DNA of 34,547 nt from Endozoicomonas ascidiicola (GCF_001646945.1 NZ_LUTV01000004.1:131075-165621), one strand, 5' to 3'; positions 1 through 9,256 are shown, numbered from the stretch's first letter. Program-made: numbers and translations. The notes: generated by a model not told the origin, from the sequence alone.

Positions 1-121
1 AAGTGTATAGCGTCACATCAGAGATGCCAGTATCTCTTACCAGCTGGGAAACCGGCACATTGTTAGGCGGCATCATCTTCTGAATGATTGACTCTTTAAA
101 CTCTTCTGAATAGCGGGCCAT
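1..121 (-). CDS. Transposase N-terminus (IS3-type OrfA-like), cut by window edge
   Basis: Forty codons are visible from an ATG at 119-121, reading leftwards off the window. The product begins MARYSEEFKESIIQKMM and continues with a helix-turn-helix-like stretch (VSQLVRDTGISDVTLY). This is the typical N-terminal DNA-binding part of an IS3-family OrfA or related transposase: it recognises the IS ends, and the catalytic part is normally encoded downstream. The element therefore extends beyond the left edge. The family assignment rests on a short segment only, so the exact IS is not named. Confidence 0.75.
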   Translation of the reverse strand, partial: MARYSEEFKESIIQKMMPPNNVPVSQLVRDTGISDVTLYT

Positions 122-138
122 TGATTACTCACTGACCG

Positions 139-195
139 CCCCCCTGTTTAAGTTTTAAATTCAGCAGAGGCGACACCTATGCTGACACAGGGGGG
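139..195. repeat. Probable end region of the left-hand IS, with a 9-bp inverted repeat
   Basis: Just upstream of the transposase start, CCCCCCTGT (139-147) is matched by its exact inverse ACAGGGGGG (187-195), with 39 bases between. Its position immediately outside the transposase gene suggests the IS terminus or its leader lies here. No target-site duplication can be confirmed because the other end is outside the window. The rest of 196-282 holds nothing I recognise. Confidence 0.35.
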
Positions 196-282
196 AATGC
201 ATACTGGGCTGACCAGTGAGAAATAAATCATTTCTTCCATGTTTTGGAAGGGTTCTGCAACTTTTTTATGTACGAAGGTTCG

Positions 283-316
283 ATATGCATTCCCACGGAG
301 GACCGTGGGAACGAGT
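283..316. repeat. Short palindromic intergenic repeat (copy 1)
   Basis: A perfect 9-bp stem, TTCCCACGG (290-298) and CCGTGGGAA (303-311), has a 4-base loop. It is flanked by GATATGCA on the left and CGAG on the right. The same design (CTCGTTCCCA...TGGGAATGCATACC) recurs inverted at 26581-26613, so it belongs to a dispersed repeat family rather than being a one-off terminator. It sits about 30 bp past the stop of the Tsx-like gene and could stabilise or end that transcript. Confidence 0.7.
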
Positions 317-348
317 AATGCCCAACTAAATGTGATTCCTATCCGAGT

Positions 349-1263
349 TTAAAACTTATAACTCACAGCAAAGTAATGGCTTGCACCACTGGATTTAGTA
401 TTTTTAGTGCCAAACAAGTCGCCATTATCTTTTATCAGATAAGTGTTTGAGTAGAGTTTAAGTCCATAGCCAAGTGCAAATTTATCGAAGTGCCAATAAA
501 GACCATTGAACATTTGTCCGCCATTGCTTTTGAAGTTTTTATCATAATGTACGGAGTCTTTATTTGAACTGGTTTTGCCACCGAACTGATAGTCAAGATA
601 ACCTTGATAGGCGATGAATGAGCCATTGTCAAAGTGAACAAACGGAGTAAACCAGTTGGTCGTTACCTGATAGCCGTTCCAATCTTTGTAATTGAAATCG
701 TACATGGCGTAGAGATTGAAACCCATCAGGCCAAACCAGGGAACCTGCATGTCTGTACCAATGCCCCAGAATGAGGTGTTGGTATCTTCAGAGGCTAGCG
801 CAATATCGTTACCTGCTATGTCCTTTCCAAAATTAGTGGCTCCTCCACCGCCCCAATTAAACAAGGTTGCAAAGTAGATATCTTTCACCGGCCCCCATGG
901 CAGGCTGTCAAAAAGACCGGCAACCGAAAACCTGGGGTTAAGCTTCATAAACATTTTCGACTTACCGTATTTATCACTGCTTTCCTGGTTGGCAAGATTA
1001 AATACATCAACATAACCGTACAATTGCAAAAAGCCTGAGCGCCCACCAAATTCCAGCTCAAAATAGTCATGCCCATCATGTTTCTCATGATCTTGGCGAG
1101 GCAGCTCTTTATAGGCATACATCAAGTTAAGGTTCATCCACATAAAATCATTGTTGGGCGGACTGCCATCATTGAAATCCGTTGCTCTGGCAACACCTGA
1201 ACCAAGCGCGAGGCTAAGTACGAGTATCGTCGTATAAAAAGAAGGGTAGGCGGTGGCTCTCAT
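349..1263 (-). CDS. Tsx/OmpK-family outer-membrane nucleoside channel
   Basis: A 304-residue outer-membrane beta-barrel of the Tsx/OmpK family, which lets nucleosides and related small molecules cross the outer membrane. The first 27 residues form a signal peptide with a hydrophobic core (TTILVLSLALGSG) and an ARA cleavage site before TDFND. The mature protein is rich in alternating aromatic and glycine-containing strands and ends SHYFAVSYKF; the final phenylalanine is the usual signal for barrel insertion. The conserved opening with FMWMNLNLMYAYKELP is typical of the family. A strong ribosome site, GGAGG, lies 6 bases before the ATG. It follows the TrmB-like gene on the same strand after 65 bp, so the two are probably co-transcribed or functionally linked. 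The true substrate cannot be read from the sequence. Confidence 0.85.
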   Translation of the reverse strand: MRATAYPSFYTTILVLSLALGSGVARATDFNDGSPPNNDFMWMNLNLMYAYKELPRQDHEKHDGHDYFELEFGGRSGFLQLYGYVDVFNLANQESSDKYGKSKMFMKLNPRFSVAGLFDSLPWGPVKDIYFATLFNWGGGGATNFGKDIAGNDIALASEDTNTSFWGIGTDMQVPWFGLMGFNLYAMYDFNYKDWNGYQVTTNWFTPFVHFDNGSFIAYQGYLDYQFGGKTSSNKDSVHYDKNFKSNGGQMFNGLYWHFDKFALGYGLKLYSNTYLIKDNGDLFGTKNTKSSGASHYFAVSYKF

Positions 1264-1328
1264 GATCAGCCTCCAAATTGAAGGGAAGGATCATAAGTAT
1301 AGAAAAGATAGGAACAAACGCAGGGGAA

Positions 1329-2099
1329 TTACAGCGTTCCCCACAACGTTTCAAAAATAATCTGCTGAGCTGCTGCAATCTCAGGTGATTCCAAAACGAC
1401 AGCAACAGGGTAGTCTCTGGATCCGAGAGAGATCATCGCTACCTTAGGCGGATAGATTGCAATATAGCTGGCATCCATACGACCTTTTGCATCTATCCAC
1501 TTGCGTTCAGAAAGTTGCGCATCTTCACCGCCATCACCAATAGCAATTACCCGAACATTGATGTTCTTGCGAATGCGCTGCTGAGTGTAGTTAGGAAAAG
1601 GGCGATAGAGATGTTGCCGGATCAACTTTGAAGAAAATACACAATAGGTTTTTTCTGGCTGTTGGGCGACGGTATTGAGAATATCCTTTAGAACAAACTC
1701 AATGCCACTGTCGCCTTCATAAAAGCGAACATTACCGGCATTAAAATCCGGCTTCAGGTGGTTTAACTGGGGAATCAGCCGGTGCTTCATCTCTTCAATG
1801 GTGGCGTCCAGTGCCTGACGTTTATCTTCTGCCAGATCCAGTAGCTTCTCCGGGGGCTCTGCCGAAAAGATACGACGTTTTCCCTTCGGAAAATAACTGA
1901 CGACGCCTTTATCCGCCAGACCTTTCAATGTGTCATAGGTGGTGCCGCGATTAATGTTCGCCTGACTGGCGATATCACGAATAGAAGCCGAACCTAGCTT
2001 CAAAAGCGCCAGATAAATGCTGATTTCCCGCTGATCGAGCCCCAGGTTTTCCAGAACATCAAGATTCATAAGCACATTGCCATTATTTATAAAGCCCAT
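1329..2099 (-). CDS. TrmB-family transcriptional regulator
   Basis: A 256-residue regulator. Residues about 12-80 form a winged helix-turn-helix (LDVLENLGLDQREISIYLALLKLG, shown here in part, then ASQANINRGTTYDTLKGL). A short coiled region around 85-115 follows, then a C-terminal domain like the PLD-like sensor part of TrmB proteins. Archaeal TrmB regulators sense sugars; bacterial members are mostly uncharacterised. The longest frame starts at 2099, but an internal ATG at 2069 (MNLDVLENLG) starts exactly at the conserved domain and is equally likely; neither has a strong ribosome site. It lies directly upstream of the Tsx-like channel on the same strand, so control of that channel, and self-control through the palindrome at 2143-2165, is a reasonable inference. 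Confidence 0.85.
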   Translation of the reverse strand: MGFINNGNVLMNLDVLENLGLDQREISIYLALLKLGSASIRDIASQANINRGTTYDTLKGLADKGVVSYFPKGKRRIFSAEPPEKLLDLAEDKRQALDATIEEMKHRLIPQLNHLKPDFNAGNVRFYEGDSGIEFVLKDILNTVAQQPEKTYCVFSSKLIRQHLYRPFPNYTQQRIRKNINVRVIAIGDGGEDAQLSERKWIDAKGRMDASYIAIYPPKVAMISLGSRDYPVAVVLESPEIAAAQQIIFETLWGTL

Positions 2100-2142
2100 T
2101 AAATCAGCAGGCTAATCCTATAAAATTGGCTTTTTTTAATTG

Positions 2143-2165
2143 TTTGTCAATTATTTTATGACAAA
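2143..2165. promoter_or_regulatory. Palindrome in the trmB-like promoter region (candidate operator)
   Basis: TTTGTCA (2143-2149) and its exact inverse TGACAAA (2159-2165) are separated by nine A/T-rich bases. Read on the minus strand, the left arm contains a perfect TTGACA -35 hexamer pointing toward the TrmB-like gene, with A/T-rich sequence (AATTTTATAG) at about -10 distance. A repressor bound here would cover the -35 element. Autoregulation by the TrmB-like protein is inferred from position only. Confidence 0.5.
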
Positions 2166-2440
2166 TAGGGTTGTCTTTTAGTGTGCTGAAGATACCCTTA
2201 TAAAGATACTCCGGTCATTGCTTACCCCTGTGAGCAATACACAACAGGCTCAGTGTACTGACAACTAACACCAGCCACGTGATGCTTTAATTATGCCGGA
2301 TAACCAATACTGGTTTTGGTAACTCCCATCGGATACTCATTCCTCGGCAACTGACTGATCAGAATGGCTATTCATTGAGTTACCAGAAGCGCAACATACC
2401 GAAGAAAGTGCTCAATCTGGCACTTTATAAAGAGGCTACG
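2166..2440 (+). other. Long leader/intergenic region upstream of glmU with a hairpin near the ribosome site
   Basis: About 275 bp precede glmU and hold no gene I can support. Close to the start codon, AAAGTGC (2405-2411) and GCACTTT (2420-2426) form a perfect 7-bp stem. It ends four bases before the AGAGG ribosome site at 2431-2435. The placement would allow an RNA-level effect on glmU translation, but no known riboswitch pattern was recognised. Confidence 0.4.
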
Positions 2441-3817
2441 ATGAGAGCTGATATCGTCATTCTGGCGGCTGGGCAAGGCAGCCGCATGAAGTCAAATCTG
2501 CCTAAAGTGCTGCATACCATTGCCGGTAAACCCATGCTGGAACATGTCATTCTGGCGGCTCAGAACACCCAGAGCATGGTTGGTGAAGGTAAAATTCATG
2601 TGGTGGTTGGTCACGGTGCGGATCAGGTAAAAGCAGCGCTAGGTCATTACGACCTGAACTGGGTTCATCAGGATCAACAGTTGGGGACAGGTCATGCGGT
2701 TCAGCAGGCACTGCCCGGCTGTGAAGGTGCCGATGTGGTGTTGGTGCTTTATGGTGATGTGCCTTTGATCGAGCCTGCTTCCCTGATTTCTCTGCTTAAC
2801 ACCAGCAATATAGGCAGCCTGGGGTTACTGACTATTAATCTGGCTAATCCATCAGGCTATGGTCGTATTATTCGCGATGAGTCCAACCATATTCTGGCCA
2901 TCGTTGAAGAAAAAGATGCAACGCCTGAGCAGCAGGCAGTCAGTGAAATTAACACCGGCATTATGGCTATTCCTGGCAACAAGGTTAGCAATTGGATAAG
3001 CAGCCTGAAGAATAACAATGCTCAGGGTGAGTTTTACCTGACGGATGTTGTGGCAATGGCTGTTGAGCAGAATGTTTCTGTTATTAATACTCAACCACAG
3101 AGTCGGATTGAAGTTGAAGGCGTCAATAGTCGTATACAACAAATGGAATTAGAACGCGCTCTTCAGGAAAAACTGGCGACGGATCTGATGATTAATGGCG
3201 TCACTGTCGTAGATCCAAAGCGTCTGGACATCCGTGGTGAAGTAAAAGCGGGTCACGATATTACTCTGGATATTAACGTTGTGCTGGAAGGCAATGTTGT
3301 ACTGGGTGATAACGTCATTATCGAACCGGGCTGCATCATCCGCAACTCAGTGGTAGGTGCTGGCGCCATTATCAAAGCGAACTCTATTCTAGAAGATGCG
3401 GTGGTTGCAGCACAGTGTGAAGTGGGACCATTTGCTCGCCTTCGCCCGGGTGCAGAGCTGCAGGAAAAGGCCCGTGTGGGTAACTTTGTTGAAATCAAAA
3501 AATCCATTATTGGCAAAGGCAGCAAGGTAAACCACCTGAGCTATGTTGGTGATGCTGAATTAGGCGACAACGTTAATGTAGGTGCGGGTACCATCACCTG
3601 TAACTACGATGGCGTGAATAAATTCAAAACAGTGATCGGTGATGGCGCCTTTATTGGCAGTAACAGTGCCTTGGTCGCGCCGGTCACCATTGGCCGCGGT
3701 GCCACCAGTGGTGCAGGTTCTACCATCACCCGTGATATTCCAGATGAGCAGCTTGGCGTTGCTCGCGGGCGACAGCGCAATCTCGATGGCTGGCAGCGTC
3801 CGGTTAAAAAGCATTAA
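2441..3817 (+). CDS. glmU: Bifunctional N-acetylglucosamine-1-phosphate uridyltransferase / glucosamine-1-phosphate acetyltransferase
   Basis: Cytoplasmic enzyme making UDP-GlcNAc, the precursor of peptidoglycan and lipopolysaccharide: it acetylates glucosamine-1-phosphate and then transfers UMP. The N-terminal nucleotidyltransferase part carries LAAGQGSRMKSNLPK (residues 8-22) and the YGDVPL motif. The C-terminal left-handed beta-helix contains RLRPGA, VGNFVEIKKS, NHLSYVGDAE with the catalytic histidine, and IGAGTITCNYDG-type repeats (here VGAGTITCNYDG). The start was set at 2441, preceded by AGAGG, giving 458 residues against 456 in E. coli. A longer frame from 2375 adds 22 residues with no homology. 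glmS follows after 31 bp, so the two probably share a transcript. The usual atp operon is not upstream. Confidence 0.97.
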   Translation: MRADIVILAAGQGSRMKSNLPKVLHTIAGKPMLEHVILAAQNTQSMVGEGKIHVVVGHGADQVKAALGHYDLNWVHQDQQLGTGHAVQQALPGCEGADVVLVLYGDVPLIEPASLISLLNTSNIGSLGLLTINLANPSGYGRIIRDESNHILAIVEEKDATPEQQAVSEINTGIMAIPGNKVSNWISSLKNNNAQGEFYLTDVVAMAVEQNVSVINTQPQSRIEVEGVNSRIQQMELERALQEKLATDLMINGVTVVDPKRLDIRGEVKAGHDITLDINVVLEGNVVLGDNVIIEPGCIIRNSVVGAGAIIKANSILEDAVVAAQCEVGPFARLRPGAELQEKARVGNFVEIKKSIIGKGSKVNHLSYVGDAELGDNVNVGAGTITCNYDGVNKFKTVIGDGAFIGSNSALVAPVTIGRGATSGAGSTITRDIPDEQLGVARGRQRNLDGWQRPVKKH

Positions 3818-3848
3818 TTGATTATTGAATTAGTAAAAGGTTAACACT

Positions 3849-5681
3849 ATGTGTGGGATTGTCGGTGCCGTAGCGCAAAGGGATGTGGCTGAAATATTAT
3901 TAGAAGGCCTTCGTCGTCTTGAGTATCGAGGTTATGACTCTGCCGGCCTTGCGGTCGTTAATAACAGTGATGAGCTGCATCGTGTACGCCGTATTGGCAA
4001 GGTTGCAGAATTGACGGATGCCGTTTCCCAGAGCCCTGTTCATGGCGGCACTGGCATTGCTCATACCCGCTGGGCGACTCACGGTGAACCCAGTGAACGC
4101 AATGCACACCCACACGTTTCGGGTGATCGTTTCGTTGTGGTGCACAATGGCATCATCGAAAATCACGAAACCCTGAGAGCTTTATTGCAGAACGAAGGCT
4201 TTGAGTTCACTTCGGGTACGGATACAGAAGTCATTGTTCACTTAGTAAACCACGAACAACAGAAAGGCGGCACACTGTTGGAAGCTGTTCAGCGCACAGT
4301 AACACAGCTAGAAGGCGCTTATGGCATGGTGGTGATGGATCGAACGGATTCAGACCGACTGATTGTTGCCCGCTCTGGCAGCCCGCTGGTGATTGGTCTG
4401 GGTCTTGGTGAAAACTTCATAGCCTCTGATCAACTGGCACTGTTCCCGGTCACCCGTCGTTTTATGTATCTGGAAGAAGGTGATGTTGCAGAAGTGACTC
4501 GTACCGACGTTACGGTTCTTGATAACAACGGTCATCCGGTAGAGCGTGAGGCGAGAGACAGTGAGATTGAGCACGATGCCGGTGATAAAGGTCAATATCG
4601 CCACTACATGCTCAAAGAGATTCATGAGCAGCCAGAAGCGCTCACAAATACGCTGGAAGGTCGTCTGGGTGAACATCAGGTGAATCTGAGTGTTCTGGGT
4701 AAAGAAGGGCAGGAACTGCTGAATCGTACCCGTGCCGTTCAAATTGTTGCCTGTGGCACCAGCTATAACTCAGCAATGGTCGCACGGTACTGGTTTGAAG
4801 AGTTGGCAGGCATCCCGTGTCGTGTAGAAATCGCCTCTGAATTCCGTTATCGGAAATTCTTTGTGCCAGAAGACTGCTTGTTCATCACGCTTTCTCAATC
4901 CGGTGAAACTGCCGATACCCTGGCGGCGCTTAAACTGGCTAAAGAGCTGGGCTACATGGCTACCCTGGCGATTTGTAACGTACCCGGTTCATCCATGGTG
5001 CGTGAATCTGATATGGCTTTAATGACCCATGCCGGCGCAGAGATTGGTGTGGCTTCCACCAAAGCATTTACCACTCAGCTGGCAAATCTGCTGCTGCTGG
5101 TGACTGCCGTAGGTCGCCATACGGGCATGACGGCAGAACAAGAGGCATCTGTCGTATCAGCACTAAAGGCACTGCCACAGATTCTGAAAAGCACGCTATC
5201 CATGAGCGATGATATTGAGAAGATGGCAGAAGCGTTTGCGGACAAACATCACAGTCTGTTCCTTGGCCGTGGCTCTCAGTACCCTATTGCCATGGAAGGT
5301 GCGCTAAAGCTCAAGGAAATCTCTTACATTCACGCAGAAGCCTATGCCGCCGGTGAACTCAAGCATGGCCCGTTGGCGCTGATCGACAATGACATGCCTG
5401 TCATCGTGGTTGCCCCCAACAATGATCTGCTGGAAAAACTGAAATCCAATATGGAAGAAGTTCGTGCGAGAGGTGGTCAGCTGTTTGTGTTTGCCGATCG
5501 AAATGCCAGCTTGAAAAATGGCGAAGGTGTTCAGGTTCTCCCGGTAGAAGCATCACCAGAAATTATTGCGCCGATTGTTTACACGGTTCCTCTACAACTT
5601 CTGTCGTATTATGTGGCAGTGATTAAAGGGACGGATGTGGATCAGCCGCGAAATCTGGCGAAATCGGTGACTGTCGAATAA
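3849..5681 (+). CDS. glmS: Glutamine--fructose-6-phosphate aminotransferase (isomerizing)
   Basis: Makes glucosamine-6-phosphate from fructose-6-phosphate and glutamine, the first committed step of amino-sugar synthesis. The N-terminus [20 protein letters not shown] has the catalytic Cys2 exposed after Met removal, followed by [12 protein letters not shown] of the glutaminase domain. Two SIS sugar-isomerase domains follow, with [21 protein letters not shown] and STKAFTTQL. The C-terminus [15 protein letters not shown] is the invariant family ending. The 610-residue length matches E. coli (609). A ribosome site AAAGG lies 9 bases before the ATG. In enterobacteria the glmS message is controlled by small RNAs; no such RNA gene is recognisable here. 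No clear terminator follows before the restriction relic. Confidence 0.97.
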   Translation: MCGIVGAVAQRDVAEILLEGLRRLEYRGYDSAGLAVVNNSDELHRVRRIGKVAELTDAVSQSPVHGGTGIAHTRWATHGEPSERNAHPHVSGDRFVVVHNGIIENHETLRALLQNEGFEFTSGTDTEVIVHLVNHEQQKGGTLLEAVQRTVTQLEGAYGMVVMDRTDSDRLIVARSGSPLVIGLGLGENFIASDQLALFPVTRRFMYLEEGDVAEVTRTDVTVLDNNGHPVEREARDSEIEHDAGDKGQYRHYMLKEIHEQPEALTNTLEGRLGEHQVNLSVLGKEGQELLNRTRAVQIVACGTSYNSAMVARYWFEELAGIPCRVEIASEFRYRKFFVPEDCLFITLSQSGETADTLAALKLAKELGYMATLAICNVPGSSMVRESDMALMTHAGAEIGVASTKAFTTQLANLLLLVTAVGRHTGMTAEQEASVVSALKALPQILKSTLSMSDDIEKMAEAFADKHHSLFLGRGSQYPIAMEGALKLKEISYIHAEAYAAGELKHGPLALIDNDMPVIVVAPNNDLLEKLKSNMEEVRARGGQLFVFADRNASLKNGEGVQVLPVEASPEIIAPIVYTVPLQLLSYYVAVIKGTDVDQPRNLAKSVTVE

Positions 5682-5791
5682 TTTCGAAGGCTGCGAGCTG
5701 AAAAAACGGGTAAAGTTTGGTAAAGGTTCAGAAGAGTTGATAATGTTTTCGGTAGATAAACTCTCCGATCACTTTGTCGTGAACTTCTTCT

Positions 5792-5880
5792 GATCTTGAG
5801 CAGATAGACCGGCTACAAACCTTAAAGAGCAACGCGACATGCTCCTCCCCAAACTCATCTCCGGCCAAATCCAGCTGTAA
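5792..5880 (+). pseudogene. hsdS: Relic of the C-terminus of a type I restriction specificity subunit (hsdS)
   Basis: The last frame reads LKEQRDMLLPKLISGQIQL followed by a stop at 5878-5880. This is the hallmark C-terminal end of HsdS proteins, which choose the DNA target of type I restriction-modification enzymes. Just upstream, in a second frame, DLEQIDRLQTLK reads as the preceding part of the same helix, so a single-base frameshift lies near 5820. Upstream sequence (5682-5791) carries stops in all frames and shows no recognisable DNA-recognition domain. The gene is therefore a short, frameshifted remnant. Its stop lies 11 bp before the next gene, as expected if that gene once followed hsdS in an operon. 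Confidence 0.75.
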
Positions 5881-5891
5881 AGGACGACACC

Positions 5892-7994
5892 ATGAAAGCC
5901 ACGGAAACACGACTTTTCAAGTTTTTGCAGAAGTCTGCCCAGTTTATTATTCCCATCTACCAGCGCCAATACAGCTGGACGGCTGCCCAGTGTGAACAGC
6001 TATGGAACGATATCTATCGAGCGGGTGCTACCAACCTTGAAGGGCACTTTATCGGTTCGGTCGTGTATGTAGAGCGCAGCCTCTATAGTCATAGCGATGT
6101 ACCACAGCTGCTGGTGATTGATGGTCAGCAGCGTCTGACTTCTACCAGCCTGCTGATTGCTGCGCTCTCCCACGAGATCGACCGTCGCAACAAGAGTGCC
6201 GAACAGAAGGTGATCATTGAAGGCACTAATCCGAAGAAGCTGAAAAACTATTATCTCTGCAATGCAGAGGAAGATGGAGAGCTCTATTACAAACTGGTTC
6301 TCACCAAGAGTGATAATGAGGCTCTTCACCAGATTGTCGATGGCAAAACAGCGTTCAAAGAGGAAACTTCTCACCGAGTGGAGAGAAACTATCTTAACTT
6401 TGCCGATAAGCTGGCCAGACTGAGCGAGGAAGAGCTTGGGCTTATCTACAAAGGGCTTCAGAAGCTGATTATTGTTGATATCGCTCTGGATAAGGACAAA
6501 GACGATCCTCAGCTAATTTTCGAGAGCCTGAACTCAACCGGTCTGGCGCTCAGTCAGGCAGATCTCATTCGTAACTATGTGTTGATGAAACAGGATATCA
6601 AGGAGCAGAAACGCCTCTACGAAGACTACTGGTTCCCCATGGAGAAAAACTTTGGGCATGGGGAACACAGCTGGCGGTTTAATGCTTTTATGCGTGACTT
6701 TCTCACCATAAAAACAGGCAGTACACCCCGGCAGGATGCCGTGTATGAGGGCTTTAAGGCCTACGTGTTGCACAGTACTGAGAGCATTCAGGATATTGTG
6801 GCCGATGTTTACCGCTATTCCTCCTACTATGTGGCTTTTGTTCTGGGTACGGAAGAAGAACCCTCACTGAAGCGGGCGTTCAAAGATTTAAACGCCTACA
6901 AAATAGATGTAGCTTACCCACTGGTTCTTGAGATGTATAACGACTACGACCACAAGGTACTCAAGCTGGAGGAGTTTGTGGAATGTGTTCGTTATATTGA
7001 AAGCTATGCCTTCCGCCGCCTGGTGTGCTGGATTCCAACCAATTCCATGAATAAAACCTTTGCCCGTTTCAGCAAAGATTTAAAGAAAGACCGCTATGTA
7101 GAGAGTTTCAAGGCCGCGTTCCTGTTGTTGACAGGCAATCGTCGTATGCCATTGGATGACGAGTTCAAACGCTCCCTGGAAACCAAGGATATGTACAATA
7201 TTCGGAGCAAGTCCTACTGGTTGCGGCGGTTGGAAAACTATAAGCGCAAAGAGCCGGTTCAGGTGACCGATTACACCATTGAACATGTGATGCCGCAAAA
7301 CCCGGAGCTATCCCAAAAATGGCGGGATGAGCTCGGCGAGAACTGGCAGGACGTTCACGACACCTATCTGCACACTCTGGGCAACCTGACCCTGACAGGC
7401 TACAACTCAGAGCTGAGTGATAAACCATTCCATGAGAAACAAACGATAGAAGGCGGTTTTGCTGACAGCCCGTTGCGGCTGAACAAGTATCTGGCAAAGT
7501 GCCCTACCTGGAATGAGGCTGCAATTCTGGAGCGAGCGAAAGAACTTAGCGATACCATGGTGAAAGTCTGGCCCTGCCCTGAGTTGGATGAAGAAACTCT
7601 TGTGTCCTATCGACAGCCAGAAGTGAAATCTGCTTACAGCCTTGAAGACCACCCTTACCTCAACAAAGAGCCAATGAAGTCCCTTTACCAGAAATTCAAA
7701 ACTCAGGTAATGGAACTGGATGAAGAGGTAACGGAGGAGTTTCTGAAGAAGTACGTCGCGTTCAAGCTGGACACCAATTTTGTTGATGTTGTACCCCAGG
7801 CATCCGGCCTGCGCCTGTCTTTGAATATGAAGTTTGACCAGCTGGTTGACCCGCAGAACCGCTGTAAAGATATTAGCAATCTCGGGCGCTGGGGGAATGG
7901 TGAAGTTGAGGTCAAACTGTCAGATGTTTCTGAGCTGGATTATGTGATGGAGCTGGTTCAGCAGGCTTTGGATTTGCAGGTTGGGGAAGGCTAA
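5892..7994 (+). CDS. GmrSD-like DUF262-DUF1524-DUF5655 protein
   Basis: A 700-residue single-chain protein resembling the GmrSD type IV restriction enzymes, which use a DUF262 NTPase-like part and a DUF1524 HNH-type nuclease against modified phage DNA. DUF262 covers roughly residues 1-330, with the motifs PIYQRQYSW (21-29) and VIDGQQRLTS (75-84). DUF1524 is around 455-520: IEHVMPQNPELS, then HTLGNLTLTGYNSELS, giving the expected His, Asn and His-type residues. The C-terminus (about 580-700), with LYQKFKTQVM, YVAFKLDTNFVDVVPQ, LGRWGNGEVEV and LDYVMELV, matches DUF5655, a domain often fused to these proteins. A ribosome site AAGGA precedes the ATG. It follows the hsdS relic directly, and the next DUF262 gene begins 101 bp later. 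Target specificity is unknown. Confidence 0.88.
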   Translation: MKATETRLFKFLQKSAQFIIPIYQRQYSWTAAQCEQLWNDIYRAGATNLEGHFIGSVVYVERSLYSHSDVPQLLVIDGQQRLTSTSLLIAALSHEIDRRNKSAEQKVIIEGTNPKKLKNYYLCNAEEDGELYYKLVLTKSDNEALHQIVDGKTAFKEETSHRVERNYLNFADKLARLSEEELGLIYKGLQKLIIVDIALDKDKDDPQLIFESLNSTGLALSQADLIRNYVLMKQDIKEQKRLYEDYWFPMEKNFGHGEHSWRFNAFMRDFLTIKTGSTPRQDAVYEGFKAYVLHSTESIQDIVADVYRYSSYYVAFVLGTEEEPSLKRAFKDLNAYKIDVAYPLVLEMYNDYDHKVLKLEEFVECVRYIESYAFRRLVCWIPTNSMNKTFARFSKDLKKDRYVESFKAAFLLLTGNRRMPLDDEFKRSLETKDMYNIRSKSYWLRRLENYKRKEPVQVTDYTIEHVMPQNPELSQKWRDELGENWQDVHDTYLHTLGNLTLTGYNSELSDKPFHEKQTIEGGFADSPLRLNKYLAKCPTWNEAAILERAKELSDTMVKVWPCPELDEETLVSYRQPEVKSAYSLEDHPYLNKEPMKSLYQKFKTQVMELDEEVTEEFLKKYVAFKLDTNFVDVVPQASGLRLSLNMKFDQLVDPQNRCKDISNLGRWGNGEVEVKLSDVSELDYVMELVQQALDLQVGEG

Positions 7995-8095
7995 AATAGT
8001 CTGATTTCATTTGGGCGCATTGGTAAATTTCTTATGCGGCCAAACTGTGAGAGCATGTCGTAATAGCTCTTGCCAAAGATATTTAGGAGACAGAA

Positions 8096-9256
8096 ATGTC
8101 AGCCAGTCAGGACGAGGAAAACACCATTTTACTGGAAGAAGAACAGTTTGAATCTGAGGGTGAGGATAACGATTCCAACCCCGATAATCAGATGCAACCA
8201 TTCAATCCCAGCGAGATTGATATAGCTGTCTCTCCCGTTTCTATGGATAGCTTAATTGAGCGTATAGAGCATGAAGAGATAGATCTGAATACTGATTTTC
8301 AGCGCCGTGCTGACCTTTGGTCTCCTAACAAGATGAGTCGTTTGATTGAATCAATATTGATCAGATTGCCTCTACCCGCTTTTTATTTTGATGCCAGTGA
8401 TGAAGATAAGTGGCTGGTTGTTGATGGATTGCAGCGACTTTCTGCTATACGAAGATTTGTAATAGATAAAGAGAAGCCACTGAGATTGCATGGGCTGGAA
8501 TTTCTGTCTAAGGAACTCAAAGGTAAGACCTATGATGAATTACCTCGCGTTTACAAGCGACGTCTGAAGGAGTGTCAGGTCACGACTTATCAAATTAGAC
8601 CAACTACACCAACAGAAGTTAAATACAGTATTTTCCAGCGCATCAACACGGGTGGGCTGACTCTGAACAACCAGGAAATACGGCATGCAATGGCTAAGCC
8701 AAGAGAGCGGGATTTTCTGAAAAAATGTGCAGAAAACCAACATCTCATTATGACAATGGGCGACCAGTCCCGCCGCATGAGTGACCAGGAGCATGTGCTA
8801 AGATTCTTTGCTTTTTTTCAACACGACTTCCAAACCAGTAAAAAGAACATTACAGCATTTCTTGATGACATGCTGGAAGAGATCAAACAGAAAACCGATG
8901 CAGAATTGGCAAGCATGAAGTGCCTGTTTGACACTGCAATTGAGCGCTGCAACCGTTTGCTGGGAGATGATGCTTTCTTGAAAATACTTGATGGATCTCA
9001 AAAACAGAAGCGAAAAAGCAGCACTCTGTTTGAGGTTTGGTCTGTTTGCCTTGGACGATATGAGCCTGAGGAGTTTGCCATACTGGAGTCCAGCAGGGAT
9101 GTAGTTAAAGCCCGTAATCGCGAATTACTTAAAGATGATACAGAGTTCTTCAATGCTATTACTTACAGCACCCAGAAAGTTGAGAATGTGAGGATACGGC
9201 ATGAGCGAGTAAAAAACTTACTTGATCAGATTTTGAGGGAGAACAGTGATGCTTGA
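8096..9256 (+). CDS. DUF262 protein without nuclease domain (first gene of a three-gene module)
   Basis: A 386-residue protein with an acidic, low-complexity N-terminus (residues 1-40, rich in E, D, S and Q) followed by a DUF262 domain. The domain motifs are FQRRADLW (68-75) and VVDGLQRLSAI (108-118), with FQRINTGGLTLNNQEIRHAM downstream. These are the DUF262 family's conserved nucleotide-handling residues. No DUF1524 HNH motif is present, so it probably needs a separate effector. An excellent ribosome site AGGAG lies 7 bases before the ATG. The stop overlaps the start of the ATPase gene by 8 bp, which implies translational coupling. The function is inferred to be defence-related from family and position. 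Confidence 0.8.
   Translation: MSASQDEENTILLEEEQFESEGEDNDSNPDNQMQPFNPSEIDIAVSPVSMDSLIERIEHEEIDLNTDFQRRADLWSPNKMSRLIESILIRLPLPAFYFDASDEDKWLVVDGLQRLSAIRRFVIDKEKPLRLHGLEFLSKELKGKTYDELPRVYKRRLKECQVTTYQIRPTTPTEVKYSIFQRINTGGLTLNNQEIRHAMAKPRERDFLKKCAENQHLIMTMGDQSRRMSDQEHVLRFFAFFQHDFQTSKKNITAFLDDMLEEIKQKTDAELASMKCLFDTAIERCNRLLGDDAFLKILDGSQKQKRKSSTLFEVWSVCLGRYEPEEFAILESSRDVVKARNRELLKDDTEFFNAITYSTQKVENVRIRHERVKNLLDQILRENSDA

Noticed and set aside
1214-1405. A 63-codon minus-strand frame between the Tsx-like and TrmB-like genes
   Set aside because: It overlaps the ends of both genes in a different frame and shows no ribosome site or similarity.
2375-2440. A 22-residue N-terminal extension of GlmU
   Set aside because: The conserved protein begins at 2441 behind an AGAGG ribosome site, and the extension contains the hairpin region and no homology.
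5728-5969. Small minus-strand frames across the hsdS relic
   Set aside because: They are antisense to the relic and to the start of the DUF262 gene and have no independent support.
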